From positions 1 through 8,673 of the forward strand of contig OMSN01000054.1 in NCBI GenBank assembly GCA_900313765.1: a stretch of 8,673 nucleotides of DNA. The letters are read 5' to 3'. The notes under the pieces were generated by a model that searched no databases, had not been told where the DNA came from, and saw nothing but the letters and a program-made list of their open reading frames with translations. Of this stretch, positions 1-6,274 are shown in pieces (position 1 is the stretch's first letter; each line of letters begins with the position of its first letter). The DNA is from an uncultured Eubacteriales bacterium. GTDB taxonomy: Bacteria; Bacillota; Clostridia; Lachnospirales; Lachnospiraceae. The position numbers and the translations under genes are program-made.

Positions 1-825
1 GAGCAGAAGGTGGAACTGACAGGTGTCAGGAAGGTCTTCGCCGACTGGTTCGGTATCTGGCTGGGATCGCTCTCGGCTAAGAAACAGTATGATGAGCTGG
101 AAGGCAGAAAATATACCATTGCGCACTATAAACTGTGTATGGAAGGAAAGGCTTATCCGCAGTGGCTCAATCCCATGTGGCCGAAGAAAGAGATTGCGAA
201 GCAGGGTCATTTTTCCTTCCTGCGGAACTACTCCGTATGGACGCTCTTCCTGCTGTTTATCTCATTCTCCTTTATCGGATGGACCTGGGAAGTTGCCCTT
301 CATTACATGCAGGCCGGGGAACTGGTGAACCGCGGCACGCTGCTGGGACCGTGGCTGCCTATATACGGAGCAGGCGGCGTGGTCGTCCTGATCCTCTGCT
401 CCAGGTTCCGCAGACAGCCGGTGCTCGAGTTCATTACAGCGATTATTCTGTGCGGTATCCTGGAATACTTCTCCGCATGGTATCTGGAGACCAAGTTCCA
501 CCGCAGATGGTGGTCTTATGATGGATATTTTCTGAACCTGCACGGCAGGATCTGTGCAGAAGGCTTGCTGGTATTCGGCGTGGGATGCTGTATCGTCGTA
601 TACCTGATCGCTCCGATATTTGATTTCCTGCTGTCCAAGATCAAGACAAGCATCCTGATCCCGATCTGTGTAGTGCTTGGTGTGCTGTTTGTGGTGGACG
701 AGGTTCATTCCAGTGTCCATCCCAATATGGCAAAAGGCGCTGTTGAGGCAGTCAAGGATACACCGCAGACAGAAGCGCCCCAGACAGAAGCGCCGCCGGA
801 TGCATCCGCAGGGCAGAGTGCTTGA
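1..825 (+). CDS. CmpB-family putative ABC transporter permease-like membrane protein (5' end outside window)
   Basis: The reading frame is open from the first base (GAG CAG AAG, then GTG at 10), so the true start probably lies upstream. GTG at 10 cannot be excluded, but no convincing ribosome binding site fits in the nine bases before it. Counting from that GTG, hydrophobic segments lie near residues 74-92, 112-131, 138-157, 186-207 and 213-230. The core has the look of the Firmicute 'putative ABC transporter permease' (CmpB-type) family: FIGWTWEV near residue 88, NRGTLLGPWLPIYGAG near 107-122, and a later NLHGRICAEG near 176-185. An RRWWSYDGYF stretch lies between the last two. Despite the family name, transport has not been established for this group and no partner ATPase is adjacent. 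The C-terminus is a hydrophilic tail with a tandem QTEAP repeat. It has no obvious link to the sugar genes downstream and is separated from them by a promoter and a hairpin. Confidence 0.75.
   Translation, partial: EQKVELTGVRKVFADWFGIWLGSLSAKKQYDELEGRKYTIAHYKLCMEGKAYPQWLNPMWPKKEIAKQGHFSFLRNYSVWTLFLLFISFSFIGWTWEVALHYMQAGELVNRGTLLGPWLPIYGAGGVVVLILCSRFRRQPVLEFITAIILCGILEYFSAWYLETKFHRRWWSYDGYFLNLHGRICAEGLLVFGVGCCIVVYLIAPIFDFLLSKIKTSILIPICVVLGVLFVVDEVHSSVHPNMAKGAVEAVKDTPQTEAPQTEAPPDASAGQSA
766..795 (+). repeat. Two-copy 15-base tandem repeat encoding QTEAP-QTEAP
   Basis: Bases 766-780 and 781-795 are identical except at the last position (C versus G). In frame they encode QTEAP twice in the acidic, proline-rich C-terminal tail of the CmpB-like protein, followed by a low-complexity PDASAGQSA end. 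Such tails are commonly disordered and variable in length between strains. No function can be read from it. Confidence 0.8.
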
Positions 826-850
826 TTGAACGTATTTCCCGTAGTATAGT
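822..850 (+). promoter_or_regulatory. Candidate sigma-A promoter for the sensing operon
   Basis: TTGATT (822-827) is followed after 17 bases by TATAGT (845-850), which matches the -10 consensus at five of six positions. The -35 box overlaps the stop codon (823-825) of the upstream membrane gene. Transcription would start near 857 and leave a leader of about 85 bases before the ATG at 942. The match is by eye and needs transcript mapping. Confidence 0.5.
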
Positions 851-885
851 TATTTTGTATTGTCATCAGCAGGCAGCTGTAATCA

Positions 886-907
886 GCGGACGGGCTTCCC
901 CGTCCGC
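886..907 (+). terminator. GC-rich hairpin between the membrane gene and the sensing operon
   Basis: A perfect nine-pair stem, GCGGACGGG (886-894) with CCCGTCCGC (899-907), closes a CTTC loop (895-898). Only three Ts follow before ATAG, so the U-tract is weak. It may be the terminator of the upstream membrane gene. It also lies downstream of the candidate promoter at 822-850, so it could act as a partial attenuator or a stable 5' leader element of the sensing operon. Confidence 0.5.
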
Positions 908-941
908 TTTATAGCAGGCAGATCCAGGAAGGATAAACCAG

Positions 942-1949
942 ATGAGATCCAGAAAAATAAGTAAGATCATACGCTGCATCCTGTGCTGCATCCTTCCGCT
1001 GCTGCTTCTTTCAGGGTGCGGTTCCAACGCGGGGACAGGTGCGGGAGCTGAGACAGAGAGCGGAAGAGAGCTGGTGATCGGTTTCTCCCAGCTGGGAAGC
1101 GAGAGCGCCTGGCGTCTCGGAAACACGGCCAGCATGGAGCAGGCAGCCAGGGATCATGGTTTCTCACTCATGATGAAGAATGGGATGCAGAAGCAGGAGA
1201 AGCAGATCGCAGCGATTCGGTCCTTTATTGCCTACCAGGTGGATGTGATCGTATTTGCACCGATTGTTGAGAACGGCTGGACGAATGTTCTCCAGGAGGC
1301 CAGGGATGCAGGGATCCCGGTGATCATGATGGACCGGGTCATCAATATCGCTGATTCGGATCTGTACGACGCTTATGTCGGCCCGGACCATTACATGGAG
1401 GGGGTCAATGCAGCCAAGTTTCTGATGCGCAAGGCAGAGGAGATGGACAAGGAGAAGATCCATATCGTGGAATTGTCCGGCACAGACGGATCCAGCCCGA
1501 TGCTGCGCCGATTCAGGGGATTTCACGATCTGATCGACAATGATGACAGATTTGAGACTCTGGAAACCGTGTCCGGGGATTTCCTTCGCTCCAAGGGCAG
1601 AAAGTGTATGGAGGATCTTCTGTCCAGGTACGGAGACGAGATCGATGTCCTCTATTCCCACAATGACGCGATGACGCTGGGTGCGATCGAGGTCATGGAG
1701 GAGAACGGGATCAAGCCCGGAGAAGATATCGTTATTATTACCGTAGACGGTGAACAGGCGGCGATCGATCTGCTGAAGGAAGGCAAGATCAACTGTGTTG
1801 TGGAATGCTCGCCGAAGCTGGGTGAAGCCGTGATGGAGCTGGCCGAGAAGATGGTAAACGGAGAAGAGTATCCGAGAAACACGCATCCTGAGGAGAGCTG
1901 TTTTACCGAATACGACGATCTGAGTGATCTTGCCCCGAGGGGATACTGA
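942..1949 (+). CDS. Lipoprotein sugar-binding protein of the YtfQ type, likely extracellular sensor for the adjacent kinase
   Basis: This is a 335-residue periplasmic-binding-protein (type 1 / LacI fold, Peripla_BP_4) lipoprotein. The N-terminus is basic, then hydrophobic, and ends in the lipobox L23-S24-G25-C26, so the mature protein should be tethered to the outer face of the membrane. It resembles E. coli YtfQ (galactofuranose binding): GFSQLGSESAWR (47-58), QKQEKQI and an RSF stretch, a DRV near the hinge, SGDFLRSKG, and HNDAMTLGAI. AGGAAGGA (926-933) sits eight bases before the ATG. Its stop overlaps the start of the histidine kinase gene by one base (TGATG), and the transport operon downstream has its own binding protein. 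I therefore infer that this copy is a sensory subunit presenting bound sugar to the kinase, as XylFII does for LytS in Clostridium beijerinckii. A second transport-binding protein is the alternative. Arginine codons are mostly AGA/AGG/CGG (13 of 19), consistent with modest expression. Confidence 0.9.
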   Translation: MRSRKISKIIRCILCCILPLLLLSGCGSNAGTGAGAETESGRELVIGFSQLGSESAWRLGNTASMEQAARDHGFSLMMKNGMQKQEKQIAAIRSFIAYQVDVIVFAPIVENGWTNVLQEARDAGIPVIMMDRVINIADSDLYDAYVGPDHYMEGVNAAKFLMRKAEEMDKEKIHIVELSGTDGSSPMLRRFRGFHDLIDNDDRFETLETVSGDFLRSKGRKCMEDLLSRYGDEIDVLYSHNDAMTLGAIEVMEENGIKPGEDIVIITVDGEQAAIDLLKEGKINCVVECSPKLGEAVMELAEKMVNGEEYPRNTHPEESCFTEYDDLSDLAPRGY

Positions 1950-3400
1950 TGAAAAAGGAACGAAGACAGAGTATTGAAAACGTGATGAACTTCACCACGA
2001 ATCTTCTCCTTGCGATCCTTCTGATACCGGCACTGGTGAGTCTGATCATGCTGGCTGTCTATATGCTGTCGATCCATCAGTCAACGTATGCCATCAGCAG
2101 GATCGCCGCCCTGAGGCCTGTCGTGGAAGAAGAGATCCCTGAACAAACATGGTCCGTGATTGCGGGCAGAAACACCTTCGAGGACTGCGGCGTATACGAC
2201 ACGATCCAGAGTGTAAATGATGAGATGGATCGCTATATGGAGCGAAGCAGCAGTACGGAGATTCTGGTCGCAAGAAGAACCATGAATACGCTCCGTTCCT
2301 ATGTGGAACAGATCGAGAAGGATATGGCGGACGATTCGATACCGGTCTCCGTCAGTGAAGAAACGCTGGAGGAAGTGCGTTCGGTTGCCAGTCTGACAGG
2401 TGAGATGCTGGGGTCTTTTATCGAGGAGGAGATCCTGCGGGTCAATGAGCGCCACAGTGTCCTTCAGACAATCTCGCTCATTGTACTTGTGGTCGGCATC
2501 CTGATCCTTGTCTTTTCTTTCTTTTTCGCAAGGAATGCCCGGTACAAGCTGGTCCGTTCCACCCATCAGGCAATCAACCGCCTGGCGCAGTTCACGAAGG
2601 AATTCTCATCCGGCAATCTGCAGGCAAGAGCGTCCCCTGCACTCATGGAGGAACTGTCCGATCTGACGGATGACGTCAATGTGATGGCGGAGCAGATGGG
2701 CAACCTGATCGAGCAGAACCGCAGAGAGCAGGAGAATCTGAAGAAGGCAGAGCTTCGCACGCTGCAGGCGCAGGTGAACCCTCATTTCTTGTACAATACC
2801 CTGGATACCATCGTATGGGCGGCAGAGTCGGGAAAAGATGAAGAGGTGGTAGTGCTCACCAAGTCGCTGAGTGATTTCTTCCGAAGCTCGCTCTCTTCCG
2901 GAGCCGACTGGGTAACAGTCGGACAGGAGATCCGCCATCTGAACGGATATCTGTCCATTCAGAAGATCCGCTACCGCGATATCCTGAATTATGAAGTGGA
3001 TATTGATCCGGAGATGGAAAACTGCAGGATACTGAAACTTCTGCTTCAGCCCCTGGTGGAAAATGCGCTGTACCACGGGATCAAATTCAGGCGGGGCGGC
3101 GGCAGGATCCTGGTAACGGGAAGAAAGGAGCAGGACCTGCTCTGCTTCACGGTGCAGGATACCGGCGTCGGAATGACACCGGAGAAACTGGAAGAGGTTC
3201 GGGAGACCATGAAGACCGGCAAGGTCCTGCACAGGGATCCCAATGAACTGGAGCCGGGCGGCGGTTTCGGACTGTACAACGTGGATCAGAGGATCCGCCT
3301 GTATTACGGTCAGGACAAAGGGCTTGAGATCGAGAGCGGCCCCGGCGGCACGAAAGTGTATTTCAGTGTACCGGAGCATCAGGGGGAGGAACAGGTTTGA
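1949..3400 (+). CDS. Sensor histidine kinase, YesM/LytS type (two TM segments, HAMP, His_kinase, HATPase_c)
   Basis: This 483-residue membrane kinase has a short cytoplasmic start, TM1 at about 18-42, an extracellular segment of about 130 residues (43-171), TM2 at about 172-194, a HAMP-like linker to about 250 and a coiled stretch to about 270. The phosphoacceptor motif QAQVNPHFLYNTLD puts the active histidine at H279. The ATP-binding domain follows, with an N box (QPLVENALYHG, N372), a G1 box DTGVGM at 404-409 and a G2 box GGGFGLYNV from 437. All catalytic motifs look intact. The extracellular part is short and looks helical, without the roughly 250-residue dCache domain common in YesM-type kinases. 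This fits sensing through a separate binding protein. GAGGGGA (1937-1943) lies before the ATG, which overlaps the stop of the lipoprotein gene by one base, indicating translational coupling. Its partner is the response regulator overlapping its 3' end. Confidence 0.93.
   Translation: MKKERRQSIENVMNFTTNLLLAILLIPALVSLIMLAVYMLSIHQSTYAISRIAALRPVVEEEIPEQTWSVIAGRNTFEDCGVYDTIQSVNDEMDRYMERSSSTEILVARRTMNTLRSYVEQIEKDMADDSIPVSVSEETLEEVRSVASLTGEMLGSFIEEEILRVNERHSVLQTISLIVLVVGILILVFSFFFARNARYKLVRSTHQAINRLAQFTKEFSSGNLQARASPALMEELSDLTDDVNVMAEQMGNLIEQNRREQENLKKAELRTLQAQVNPHFLYNTLDTIVWAAESGKDEEVVVLTKSLSDFFRSSLSSGADWVTVGQEIRHLNGYLSIQKIRYRDILNYEVDIDPEMENCRILKLLLQPLVENALYHGIKFRRGGGRILVTGRKEQDLLCFTVQDTGVGMTPEKLEEVRETMKTGKVLHRDPNELEPGGGFGLYNVDQRIRLYYGQDKGLEIESGPGGTKVYFSVPEHQGEEQV
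3381..3389 (+). promoter_or_regulatory. Ribosome binding site fixing the TTG start of the response regulator
   Basis: AGGGGGAGG within the last codons of the kinase gene lies seven bases before TTG at 3397. The protein from this TTG starts MIKVFLVDDE, the canonical receiver-domain beginning, so no later start is tenable. Confidence 0.8.
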
Positions 3401-4983
3401 TAAAAGTATTTCTGGTAGATGATGAGATCGCGACCAGGGAAGGGATCCGCAATTCCTCTCTGTGGGAGGAGGGAGAATACACTCTGATCGGAGAGGCTCC
3501 GGACGGAGAGATCGCTCTTCCCATGATCTATGAAGAGAAGCCGGATATCGTGATCACGGATATCCGGATGCCGTTCATGGACGGACTGGCACTCAGCCGG
3601 GCCGTCAAGAGAAATATGCCCTGGATCCACATCGTCATCCTGTCCGGATACAGTGATTTTGTCTATGCGAAGCAGGCCATCTCTCTGGGCGTGGAGGAGT
3701 ACCTCCTGAAGCCGGTGACAGCGGATGAACTGCGCTCAGCTCTGAATAAGATCAGTGAGAAGATCCAGGAAGAAAACCGGATCCGCTCGAATACACACGC
3801 ACTGCAGAACCGTATGGCGTCCGGTATGCGTTTTGTACAGGATAAACTGCTGCAGTCGATCATGTTTTCGCCGGTGAGCGAGGAAGAGGTTCAGAAAACA
3901 AAGACGCAGATGCAGAATCTGGGGATCAGCATAGATGCTCCCTGCTATACCGTTGCGGAGATCACGTGCAGTCTTCCGGAAGGTGATGTGGAGGAATGTT
4001 TCCGCATCCTGCTCCAGCTTACGGACGGGAGCGGTGGAATGATCCTTCTGTGTACATTCCAGGAAGGGGTCAGAGCCCTGGTCATGGGAAACAGCCGGGA
4101 GGATGTGGAGGACAGGGCATACACATTTGCCTCCGCTGCGCTCTATACGCTGGAACAGAACCAGGCACAGGATACCCTGATCACGATCGGAGAGATGTGC
4201 ACGGATCTTTCGGGTATCTATGAATCCATGAGATCTGCCCGCCATATCCGCTATCTGGCAAAGAAACGTCCGGATAACGCGAGGATGCAGATCATCGGGA
4301 TCCAGGAGATCGATGATGCGCCGTCCACGCTGCAGAGCCTGGACATCCAGCCTCTGTATGAACAGCTTCGCTATGTGACGTCAGAGGAATTTCCCTCTGT
4401 TTTCCAGGAGTATTCCTATTCCCTGCAGGGAGCGGATGTGAAGGCGGAAGGAACACGGGAATATCTGCGGATGGAGGGCCTGATGACGGCTGCACGGATC
4501 GTGCGGGAGGCCGGCGGGGAAGCCGGCGGTGTACTGAACAGCCAGGATTATGAGACTGTGATCAGCCAGGCACCCTGGGAGACGGTCTATAACGCTCTGG
4601 TATCACTGATCAGCCAGGCGCTGCAGTACAGGGACAGCACAACGCATGCCTACAGCAATACGGCGGTTGTGCGTGCGCAGCAGTACATGGCGCATAACTT
4701 TACGGATCCGAATCTGATGCTGCAGGATGCGGCGAAGGCGGCAGGCATGTCCAACAGCCGTTTCTCGACCGTGTTTTCCCAGGAAACAGGCGTATCTTTT
4801 ACCAGCTACCTGACCGGGCTTCGGATCTCCAAGGCCAAGGAACTGCTCCGGGCGACGGATATGCGTTCTTCTCAGATCTGTTTTGCCGTAGGGTATAACG
4901 ACCGGCATTATTTCAGTTATATCTTTAAGAAAAATGTCGGGATGACACCCAGTGAGTATCGGAATGAAAACAAACCAAAATAA
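3397..4983 (+). CDS. AraC-type response regulator (YesN type)
   Basis: This 528-residue cytoplasmic regulator has an N-terminal receiver domain (about 1-120) with the acidic pair D8-D9, the phosphoacceptor D55 (in VITDIRMP), S83 and K105 followed by P106. A long middle region (about 125-420) includes a stretch near 258-290 (TIGEMCTDL... ESMRSARHIRYLAK) that resembles the degenerate GGDEF-like module of YesN proteins. The last 100 residues form an AraC DNA-binding domain with two helix-turn-helix units at about 441-465 and 490-515 and the family ending GMTPSEYR. It starts at TTG, overlapping the kinase stop by four bases (TTGA), so synthesis is coupled to the kinase. No terminator follows it, and repeated AACCAAAAT-like boxes begin inside its last codons. 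I infer that it binds these boxes and activates the transport operon that follows. Confidence 0.93.
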   Translation: MIKVFLVDDEIATREGIRNSSLWEEGEYTLIGEAPDGEIALPMIYEEKPDIVITDIRMPFMDGLALSRAVKRNMPWIHIVILSGYSDFVYAKQAISLGVEEYLLKPVTADELRSALNKISEKIQEENRIRSNTHALQNRMASGMRFVQDKLLQSIMFSPVSEEEVQKTKTQMQNLGISIDAPCYTVAEITCSLPEGDVEECFRILLQLTDGSGGMILLCTFQEGVRALVMGNSREDVEDRAYTFASAALYTLEQNQAQDTLITIGEMCTDLSGIYESMRSARHIRYLAKKRPDNARMQIIGIQEIDDAPSTLQSLDIQPLYEQLRYVTSEEFPSVFQEYSYSLQGADVKAEGTREYLRMEGLMTAARIVREAGGEAGGVLNSQDYETVISQAPWETVYNALVSLISQALQYRDSTTHAYSNTAVVRAQQYMAHNFTDPNLMLQDAAKAAGMSNSRFSTVFSQETGVSFTSYLTGLRISKAKELLRATDMRSSQICFAVGYNDRHYFSYIFKKNVGMTPSEYRNENKPK

Positions 4984-5073
4984 CCAAATATTATAAAATC
5001 AAACCAAAATGATATACATTTTAACCATTTTGGCACGGTGGTCCTGCCGGATAGGGTGAAAATCAACCAAAAT
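4972..5073 (+). repeat. Array of AACCAAAAT-like boxes in helical phase, probable binding sites of the AraC-type regulator
   Basis: Related boxes occur at 4972-4981 (AAACCAAAAT), 4982-4991 (AACCAAATAT), 5001-5010 (AAACCAAAAT), 5023-5033 (AACCATTTTGG, which also carries the inverted form ATTTTGG) and 5065-5073 (AACCAAAAT). Taking the CC pair as reference, the positions are 4975, 4984, 5004, 5025 and 5067, giving steps of 9, 20, 21 and 42 bases. Steps near 21 are two helical turns, the spacing of AraC-type direct half-sites such as araI1-araI2. The last box ends 14 bases before the candidate -35 of the transport operon, suitable for activation. The first overlaps the stop codon of the regulator gene. 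Assignment to the neighbouring regulator is an inference from position and spacing. Confidence 0.65.
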
Positions 5074-5087
5074 AAAATGAGATATCA

Positions 5088-5116
5088 TTGATAGTTTTGT
5101 TTATTTACCCTACTCT
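5088..5116 (+). promoter_or_regulatory. Candidate activator-dependent promoter of the transport operon
   Basis: TTGATA (5088-5093, five of six matches to -35) is followed after 17 bases by TACTCT (5111-5116), a poor -10 that matches at only three positions. A weak -10 is what is expected of a promoter needing an activator, and the phased boxes end just upstream. Transcription would begin near 5123. TACATA (5118-5123) is an alternative -10 but lacks a good -35. An AATGA/TCATT inverted repeat (5076-5080 and 5085-5089) abuts the -35. Confidence 0.45.
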
Positions 5117-5131
5117 GTACATATCAGTTGA

Positions 5132-5146
5132 GCTGTATGGTACAGC
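5132..5146 (+). other. Small perfect inverted repeat in the probable leader of the binding-protein mRNA
   Basis: GCTGTA (5132-5137) and TACAGC (5141-5146) are perfect complements around TGG. In RNA this is a six-pair hairpin near the predicted 5' end, 14 bases before the ribosome binding site. It could stabilise the transcript or be a protein-binding site. It has no T tract and is not a terminator. Confidence 0.4.
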
Positions 5147-5160
5147 ATTCTTTATTGTAT

Positions 5161-5165
5161 GGAGG
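5161..5165 (+). promoter_or_regulatory. Ribosome binding site fixing the start of the transport binding protein at 5173
   Basis: GGAGG lies seven bases before ATG 5173, which opens directly into a signal peptide (MKKLTAIVLTAAM). An in-frame TTG at 5128 would translate through this site and place 15 non-signal-like residues in front, so it is not used. Confidence 0.9.
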
Positions 5166-5172
5166 TATCAGT

Positions 5173-6165
5173 ATGAAAAAACTCACAGCAATTGTTCTGA
5201 CCGCAGCAATGTGCATGGGTCTGGCAGCACCGGCGATGGCTGACATCAAGGTTGCATTCTCCCAGATCGGCCAGGAGTCTGACTGGCGTACCGCAAACAC
5301 AGATTCCATCAACGGAACCATCGAAGCACACGAAGGCTGGGAGCTCGTTTATGATGATGCTCAGCAGAAGCAGGAGAACCAGATCAAGGCTCTTCGCAAC
5401 TTCATCACCCAGGGCGTAGACTATATCCTGTTCACCGGCGTTGTTTCCACCGGTTGGGAAGAAGTTCTTGCAGAAGTTAACGAAGCTGAGATTCCGCTGA
5501 TCCTGGTCGACAGACTTCCGGACTGCATTGACGATATTGACTATGTTGCAGCATTCGGCGGAGACTTCGTCGAAGAGGGACGCCGCCAGGTCGCATGGGC
5601 AGGCGAATATCTGAAGAGTGTAGGACGTGACAGCGAAGATGTCAACGTTGTTATCATGGAAGGAACCACCGGCGCATCTGCACAGACCGGACGTACCGAA
5701 GGTAACCTGGCAGCTATGGAAGAGTATCCGTTCCTGAAGCTGGTCGGACAGCAGACCGGTAACTTCACCCGTGCTGAAGGCCAGGCAGTTATGGAGAGCT
5801 GGCTGAAGTCCATCGACAAGATCGATGTCCTGATCGCACAGAACGACGACATGGCACTTGGCGCAATCGACGCTATCAAGGCTGCAGGCCTTGTTCCTGG
5901 CAAAGACATCATCATCGTAGGCTGCGACTCCGTTAAGGCTGCTTTCGAAGCAATCGTAGCAGGCGAGATGAATGCTACCATCGAGTGCACACCTCTGTAT
6001 GGCCCGTTCGTAGAGAGCTGTATCGAGTCCCTCGAGGCTGGCGAAGAGATGAGCAAGGAAGTCATCCATCCGGAAGAAGGCGTCTATGATATGGACGGCG
6101 GCATCGACCTTGGTACTGTTGTATCTGTCAAGGCTGCAGATGTGATCGACGAGCGCGTATATTGA
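5173..6165 (+). CDS. ytfQ: Galactofuranose-type sugar ABC transporter substrate-binding protein (YtfQ-like)
   Basis: This is a 330-residue binding protein with a signal peptide and a probable signal peptidase I cut after APAMA (residues 19-23), before DIKVAFSQ. No cysteine follows a lipobox, unlike the paralogue at 942. Residues shared with E. coli YtfQ include FSQIGQESDWR, QQKQENQIKALRNF, a hinge-region VDR, TGNFTRAEG, and QNDDMALGAIDAIKAAGL followed by PGKDI. These indicate galactofuranose or a close relative as ligand. The frame ends in tandem stops (TGA TAA). Its nine arginine codons are four CGT, four CGC and one AGA, a bias typical of highly expressed genes and unlike the sensor paralogue. 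It heads the transport operon, follows the phased regulator boxes and is separated from the ATPase gene by a strong hairpin terminator. That arrangement should give more binding protein than membrane complex. Exact substrate is inferred from similarity only. Confidence 0.92.
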   Translation: MKKLTAIVLTAAMCMGLAAPAMADIKVAFSQIGQESDWRTANTDSINGTIEAHEGWELVYDDAQQKQENQIKALRNFITQGVDYILFTGVVSTGWEEVLAEVNEAEIPLILVDRLPDCIDDIDYVAAFGGDFVEEGRRQVAWAGEYLKSVGRDSEDVNVVIMEGTTGASAQTGRTEGNLAAMEEYPFLKLVGQQTGNFTRAEGQAVMESWLKSIDKIDVLIAQNDDMALGAIDAIKAAGLVPGKDIIIVGCDSVKAAFEAIVAGEMNATIECTPLYGPFVESCIESLEAGEEMSKEVIHPEEGVYDMDGGIDLGTVVSVKAADVIDERVY

Positions 6166-6223
6166 TAAAAAACGGCAGATATAAATACAGCCGGTTCATA
6201 TGGATAATTCGTAACTAATTCAT

Positions 6224-6259
6224 TGCGGGCGGTTGCTTCTATAACCGCCCGCATTTTTT
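6224..6259 (+). terminator. Intrinsic terminator inside the transport operon, between binding protein and ATPase genes
   Basis: A perfect 11-pair stem, TGCGGGCGGTT (6224-6234) with AACCGCCCGCA (6243-6253), closes an eight-base loop and is followed at once by six Ts (6254-6259). The ribosome binding site of the ATPase gene starts three bases after the T tract, with no clear new promoter between. Partial termination with read-through would lower ATPase and permease synthesis relative to the binding protein. Confidence 0.85.
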
Positions 6260-6262
6260 ATA

Positions 6263-6267
6263 GGAGG
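6263..6267 (+). promoter_or_regulatory. Ribosome binding site fixing a TTG start for the ATPase gene
   Basis: GGAGG (6263-6267) lies seven bases before TTG 6275. An in-frame GTG at 6269 is only one base from the site, and ATG 6299 is 31 bases away, so TTG 6275 is the best-spaced start. Confidence 0.7.
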
Positions 6268-6274
6268 TGTGCAG

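Noticed and set aside
935..943. AAACCAGAT next to the start of the sensor lipoprotein, resembling the regulator boxes
   Set aside because: It is a single imperfect copy overlapping the start codon and downstream of the promoter, with no phased partner; best explained by chance.
1164..1886. Long minus-strand open frame opposite the sensor lipoprotein
   Set aside because: It is a shadow of a well-supported plus-strand gene and its translation is low-complexity and histidine-rich without recognisable motifs.
5032..5048. GGCA/TGCC imperfect hairpin between regulator boxes, considered as a terminator of the sensing operon
   Set aside because: The stem is short and interrupted, and no T tract follows.
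5128..5172. Upstream in-frame TTG that would lengthen the transport binding protein by 15 residues
   Set aside because: The extension reads through the ribosome binding site at 5161-5165 and would precede a normal signal peptide. ATG 5173 has ideal spacing.
5152..6069. Long open frame on the minus strand opposite the transport binding protein
   Set aside because: The plus-strand frame has clear family motifs, signal peptide and ribosome binding site. The antisense frame is cysteine-rich and unlike any family I know, and follows from codon bias on the other strand.
942..6165. The two binding proteins as a recent tandem duplication
   Set aside because: They differ in leader type, in many pocket-flanking positions and in codon use, and two other genes lie between them. 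An old divergence or separate acquisition fits better.
6166..6223. Separate promoter for the ATPase gene in the AT-rich stretch after the binding protein
   Set aside because: There are several AT-rich hexamers but no -35/-10 pair with good spacing, and any transcript from here would still meet the terminator at 6224-6259.
6269..6274. GTG start for the ATPase gene
   Set aside because: It is one base from the GGAGG site, too close for initiation, whereas TTG 6275 is at seven bases.
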